Assembly: GCA_026225435.1 (NCBI GenBank)
Contig: JAMFST010000352.1
Span: 1 to 10,494, forward strand
Direction: 5' to 3'
Source of the DNA: Labilithrix luteola
GTDB taxonomy: Bacteria > Myxococcota_A > Polyangia > Polyangiales > Polyangiaceae
Length of the DNA stretch: 10,494 nt
Numbering within the stretch: position 1 is the first letter of the stretch; every line of letters starts with the position of its first letter. Made by a program: the position numbers and the translations under genes. Shown here piece by piece: positions 7,502 to 10,494 of this stretch. The notes beneath the pieces were generated by a model. The model had not been told where the DNA came from. It made no database searches and saw only the letters and a list, made by a program, of their open reading frames with translations.

Positions 7502-8505
7502 GCGCGCGCATCCTCGATCCCGGCATGTCGCTGACGCTCCGGCCGATGCGCTACCCGGTCTTCTTCGACATGTACCGCGACGCGATCAAGAACACCTGGA
7601 GCGTCGAGGAGGTGGACTTCGCCACCGACCTGCTCGACCTGAACAAGAAGATGACCGACGCCGAGCGCCACCTGGTGCGGCGTCTGGTCGCCTTCTTCGC
7701 CACCGGTGACTCCATCGTGGCGAACAACCTGGTGCTCAACCTGTACAAGCACATCAACGCTCCCGAGGCGCGGATGTACCTCTCGCGCCAGCTGTACGAG
7801 GAGGCGCAGCACGTGCAGTTCTACCTCACGCTGCTCGACACCTACGTGCCCGAGCCGGACGAGCGCCACCTCGCGTTCGCCGCCATCGAGACCATCCCGT
7901 CGATCCGGACGAAGGGGGAGTTCTGCCTCCGCTGGCTCGACTCCATCGACGAGCTCGATCGCCTGGAGACGCGTGCCGAGCGGAAGCGGTTCCTCCTGAA
8001 CCTGATCTGCTTCGCCGCCTGCATCGAGGGGCTCTTCTTCTTCGGCGCCTTCGCCTACGTGTACTTCCTCCGGTCGCGCGGGCTGCTCCACGGGCTGGCC
8101 GCCGGGACCAACTGGGTCTTCCGCGACGAGAGCGCGCACATGGCCTTCGCCTTCGAGGTGGTGCGCACGGTGCGCAGCGAGGAGCCGGAGCTCTTCGACG
8201 AGGAGCTGACGCAGCAGGTGCACCGGATGCTCGACGAGGCGATCGCCTGCGAGACGCAGTTCGCCGAGGATCTGCTGGGGACCGGCGTGGTCGGGCTCTC
8301 GGTCGACGACGTACGAAAGTACCTCGAGTTCTGCGCCGACCAGCGTCTCGCCACGCTCGGTTGGCCGCGTCGCTACGGAGCGAAGAACCCGCTCGCCTTC
8401 ATGGACCTGCAGGACGTGCAGGAGGTGACGAACTTCTTCGAGCGGCGCGTGTCGGCCTACCAGGTCGGCGTCAAAGGCGACGTCGTGCTGGACGCCGCCT
8501 TCTGA
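7498..8505 (+). CDS. nrdB: Class I ribonucleotide reductase, small (beta) subunit
   Basis: This is the radical-generating partner of NrdA. It holds a dinuclear metal centre and a stable tyrosyl radical that starts catalysis in the alpha subunit. The ferritin-like helical protein is 335 residues, slightly shorter than E. coli NrdB. All ligands can be matched by spacing: D71 (ATGDSIV), E102 and H105 (EEAQHVQFY), E177 (CIEGLFFF), E211 and H214 (DESAH). The radical tyrosine Y109 lies four residues after H105 and is present, so this is not a tyrosine-less Chlamydia-type (class Ic) enzyme. Sequence alone cannot separate Fe-Fe from Mn-Fe use. The GTG start overlaps the nrdA stop (GTGA), and GAGG at 7487-7490 gives a 7-base spacing, so equimolar coupled synthesis is likely. 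Oxygen is needed to make the radical, in contrast to the B12-dependent class II enzymes implied by the riboswitch. Confidence 0.96.
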   Translation: MSARILDPGMSLTLRPMRYPVFFDMYRDAIKNTWSVEEVDFATDLLDLNKKMTDAERHLVRRLVAFFATGDSIVANNLVLNLYKHINAPEARMYLSRQLYEEAQHVQFYLTLLDTYVPEPDERHLAFAAIETIPSIRTKGEFCLRWLDSIDELDRLETRAERKRFLLNLICFAACIEGLFFFGAFAYVYFLRSRGLLHGLAAGTNWVFRDESAHMAFAFEVVRTVRSEEPELFDEELTQQVHRMLDEAIACETQFAEDLLGTGVVGLSVDDVRKYLEFCADQRLATLGWPRRYGAKNPLAFMDLQDVQEVTNFFERRVSAYQVGVKGDVVLDAAF

Positions 8506-8573
8506 ACACCTCGGGCGCTCGCGCGCTCGTCACTTCACGGGTCGGTCTCACGAGAGCTGCCGCCGGTGGCACG

Positions 8574-8594
8574 GGACGGATCCGTCCATTTTCT
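8574..8594 (+). terminator. Short hairpin plus T-rich tract after nrdB (weak terminator)
   Basis: GGACGGATCCGTCC is a perfect 14-bp palindrome that can fold as GGACG-GATC-CGTCC and is followed by ATTTTCT. It lies in the 112-bp gap after nrdB and 24 bases before the next gene. It has the form of a small Rho-independent terminator, but the stem is only five pairs and the T-run is broken, so read-through is likely. It might equally be a protein site. Confidence 0.4.
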
Positions 8595-8617
8595 GACCGG
8601 AATCGCTGGAGAACATC

Positions 8618-9049
8618 ATGCAAGAGACATCGGACACGGACGTCATCGAGGCGGGGCGCATCACCGAGGTGCGGCTCATCGAGATGGTCTTCCCCACGCA
8701 GACCAATCACTACGGCACGCTCTTCGGCGGAGAGGCGCTGGCCCTGATGGACAAGGCGGCCTTCATCACGGCGTCGCGTTACGCGCGGCGCACGGTGGTG
8801 ACGGCGAGCAGCGAGCGCTGCGACTTCCACGTGCCGGTGCGCCAGGGGCAGCTGGTGGAGCTGGTGGGAAGGGTGGTCGCCATCGGCAAGACGTCGATCA
8901 CCGTGGAGGTCGGGCTGTTCGCCGAGGATCTCCTCTCCGGCGTGCGGCACCTGGGGACGCGCGGGCGCTTCGTGATGGTGGCGCTCGATTCCGAGGGGAA
9001 GCCGACGCAGGTGCCGCGCCCGGTCCACCCGATCGCGGGCCTGTCGTGA
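8618..9049 (+). CDS. Hotdog-fold acyl-CoA thioesterase, YciA-like
   Basis: This 143-residue cytosolic enzyme is predicted to hydrolyse acyl-CoA to free acid and CoA. A single hotdog domain carries the family signature N30-H-Y-G33-T-L-F-G-G38 followed by ALALMDKAAF with D45, the expected catalytic aspartate. VTASSERCDFHVPVRQGQLVEL, split by the central strands, matches the substrate-tunnel region, and GKTSITVEVGLFAEDL the last strands. Length is normal for YciA and bacterial ACOT proteins, which act as hexamers. GGAG at 8608-8611, 6 bases before ATG, fixes the start. The stop overlaps the aminotransferase start (GTGA), pointing to shared expression and perhaps to a pathway with a CoA-thioester intermediate. 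Chain-length preference cannot be read from sequence. Confidence 0.92.
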   Translation: MQETSDTDVIEAGRITEVRLIEMVFPTQTNHYGTLFGGEALALMDKAAFITASRYARRTVVTASSERCDFHVPVRQGQLVELVGRVVAIGKTSITVEVGLFAEDLLSGVRHLGTRGRFVMVALDSEGKPTQVPRPVHPIAGLS

Positions 9050-10401
9050 CCGGGGTGCGCTACCCGGAGGGGAACGTGCTGCTGCGCACGCTCACCCGCG
9101 AGCTGCCGGTCATCTCGCACGGGGAGGGGATCTACCTCTTCGATCGCGACGGCAAGCGATACCTCGACGGCTCGTCGGGCGCGATGGTGGCCAGCGTCGG
9201 GCACGGATGCCGCGCGGTGGCCGACGCGGTCCACGCGCAGCTGCTGCAGGTCGGGTACGTGAACGGGACGCAGTTCACCTCGGTGCCGACCGAGACGCTG
9301 GCGACGAAGCTGGCGGCGATCGCGGGGCGTGAGCTGCCCGCGTTCGGGGCGATGCGCGCGGCGTTCCTCGGCTCCGGCTCGGAGGCGGTGGAGGCGGCGG
9401 TGAAGTTCGTCCGCCAGCTGTGGATGGAGCGCGGCGAGCCCGGGCGCACGAAGATGATCGCGCGGACGCCCGGCTACCACGGCAACACGCTCTACGCGCT
9501 GTCGGCCTCGGGGAGGCCGCACTACCGCACCCTGTACGGGCCGCTGCTGTCCGAGGTGCTGACCGTGACGGCGCCCTATCCGTATCGATCGGGGCTCGCG
9601 GACTACGAGCGCGACGGTGCGGAGCACTACGGACGCGAGCTCGAAGCGCTGATCGCGCGGGAGGGTGGTCACACGATCGCGGCCTTCATGGCCGAGCCGG
9701 TCATCGGCTCGTCGGCCGGTGCGTCGGTGCCGCCGCCTGGGTACTTCGCGCGCATCCGCGAGATCTGCGACCGGCACGGCATCCTCGTCATCGCCGACGA
9801 GGTGCTCTGCGGCACCGGGCGCTCCGGCGCGTTCTTCGCCAGCCGGCGCACCGGGCTCGCGCCGGACGTCCTCGTGCTCGGCAAGGGGCTCGGCGGTGGC
9901 TACGCGGCGCTCTCGGCGCTCCTGGTGAAGCAGGCGCACGTCGACGAGATGCGCGACGGGACCGGCTACTTCCAGCACGCGCAGACGTACCTGCAGGCGC
10001 CGCTGCTGACCGCGGCCGGCGTCGCCGTGCTCGAGCAGTTCGAGCGGCACGACCTCGTCGCGCGCTCGGCGCAGGCCGGGACGCGGTTGCTCGCCAGCTT
10101 GCGCGATCGCCTGGCGCACATCCCCATCGTCGGGTGCGTCCAGGGGACCGGGTTGCTGCTCGGCGTCGAGCTGGTCGCCGACCGCGCCACCCGTGCACCG
10201 TTCCCGCGCGCGCGCCGCGTCATCGAGCGGCTCGTCGCCCACCTGTTCGCGCGCGGCCTCATCGTCTGGCCCAACGTCGGCCACGCCGGCGGCGTCGACG
10301 GTGACCTGTTCCTCATCGCCCCACCTTTGATCATCCGCGACGACGAGCTCGAAGCTCTCGTCGACCTGCTCGCTTCCGCTCTCGAGGAGTTTTCCCCATG
10401 A
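9046..10401 (+). CDS. Class III PLP-dependent aminotransferase (omega-aminotransferase type)
   Basis: This 451-residue fold-type I aminotransferase moves an amino group, often a terminal omega-amine, to a keto acid using pyridoxal phosphate. Visible landmarks are the N-terminal GIYLFDRDGKRYLDG strand and SVGHG, the phosphate-binding GSGSEA (109-114), the stacking aromatic in GYHG (143-146), D251 in IADEVLCGTGRSG (contacts the pyridine nitrogen), the Schiff-base K280 in LGKGLGGGY, and T314 in HAQTYLQAP. That last motif is usually H-x-x-T-Y-x-G-H-P; here QAP replaces GHP. GTG at 9046 overlaps the thioesterase stop (GTGA) and matches family N-termini; GTG at 9055 is an alternative. The reading frame extends upstream, but that part is a shadow of the thioesterase. 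The stop overlaps the next ATG (ATGA). The substrate is undetermined: GABA, beta-alanine, diamines and 2,4-diaminobutyrate are all possible. Confidence 0.93.
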   Translation: MTGVRYPEGNVLLRTLTRELPVISHGEGIYLFDRDGKRYLDGSSGAMVASVGHGCRAVADAVHAQLLQVGYVNGTQFTSVPTETLATKLAAIAGRELPAFGAMRAAFLGSGSEAVEAAVKFVRQLWMERGEPGRTKMIARTPGYHGNTLYALSASGRPHYRTLYGPLLSEVLTVTAPYPYRSGLADYERDGAEHYGRELEALIAREGGHTIAAFMAEPVIGSSAGASVPPPGYFARIREICDRHGILVIADEVLCGTGRSGAFFASRRTGLAPDVLVLGKGLGGGYAALSALLVKQAHVDEMRDGTGYFQHAQTYLQAPLLTAAGVAVLEQFERHDLVARSAQAGTRLLASLRDRLAHIPIVGCVQGTGLLLGVELVADRATRAPFPRARRVIERLVAHLFARGLIVWPNVGHAGGVDGDLFLIAPPLIIRDDELEALVDLLASALEEFSP

Positions 10402-10494
10402 CCGCCAGCAACACCCGCATCACGTATTCCGTCGTCGGTGCCGATCTCGCCGACATCAACCGCGCCTTCGACGCCGCGCTCGCCGCGGTGAAGG
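10398..10494 (+). CDS. Start of a further gene, cut by window end (possible aldehyde dehydrogenase)
   Basis: An ATG within the aminotransferase stop (ATGA) opens a frame of 32 complete codons to the window edge. It encodes MTASNTRITYSVVGADLADI followed by NRAFDAALAAVK. Third positions are almost all G or C, as in the other real genes here, and the four-base overlap repeats the pattern of its neighbours, so a genuine coding start is likely. No domain is complete enough to name. A short polar start with an RAFDAALAAV helix resembles the beginnings of some aldehyde dehydrogenases, and such an enzyme after an omega-aminotransferase would make pathway sense. That assignment is only a guess. Confidence 0.6.
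   Translation, partial: MTASNTRITYSVVGADLADINRAFDAALAAVK

Noticed and set aside
8566..9045. Upstream extension of the aminotransferase frame
   Set aside because: This part lies entirely within the thioesterase in another frame and reads as Arg/Gly/Ala-rich shadow. Family N-termini match from the GTG at 9046.
1..10494. CRISPR array, insertion sequence, prophage or defence system
   Set aside because: No regularly spaced direct repeats, transposase, integrase, terminal inverted repeats or nuclease-type genes were seen. The gene content is metabolic and regulatory.

Overview
The window is a GC-rich bacterial segment, about 70% GC by eye, with strong G/C preference at third codon positions, GTG starts and tightly packed genes all on the + strand. 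Composition and protein style suggest a proteobacterium-like or myxobacterium-like (Myxococcota) organism. This is an inference from composition and family resemblance; there is no 16S or other marker here.

Layout. (1) Bases 1-1722 hold the C-terminal half of cobalamin-dependent methionine synthase (metH). A GcvA-type LysR regulator overlaps its end by four bases (ATGA). (2) Bases 2637-2744 are a short spacer with a perfect 9+9 bp palindrome, followed by an Fsr-like MFS exporter and then a glutathione S-transferase-like protein with a good ribosome binding site. (3) Bases 4696-5059 are non-coding and densely regulatory. They hold a plausible sigma70 promoter overlapped by paired inverted-repeat boxes (candidate NrdR sites), then a full-length cobalamin riboswitch with a textbook B12 box, then an expression platform ending in a GC hairpin just before the ribosome binding site. 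(4) This leader feeds a class I ribonucleotide reductase operon, nrdA-nrdB, overlapping at GTGA. (5) After a small hairpin come a hotdog acyl-CoA thioesterase, a class III PLP aminotransferase and the first codons of another gene, each overlapping the next by four bases.

How the parts fit. The riboswitch upstream of nrdAB implies that oxygen-dependent, B12-independent ribonucleotide reductase is repressed when cobalamin is plentiful, as described for Streptomyces nrdABS. That predicts a B12-dependent class II enzyme (nrdJ) elsewhere in the genome. metH, another B12 enzyme, lies about 3 kb upstream. The thioesterase/aminotransferase group looks like a separate amino-acid or acyl-CoA catabolic operon of unknown substrate.

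One caution concerns sequence integrity. The first ~200-300 bases of metH have clearly different codon use from the rest of the window, so the left edge may be chimeric or recombinant.
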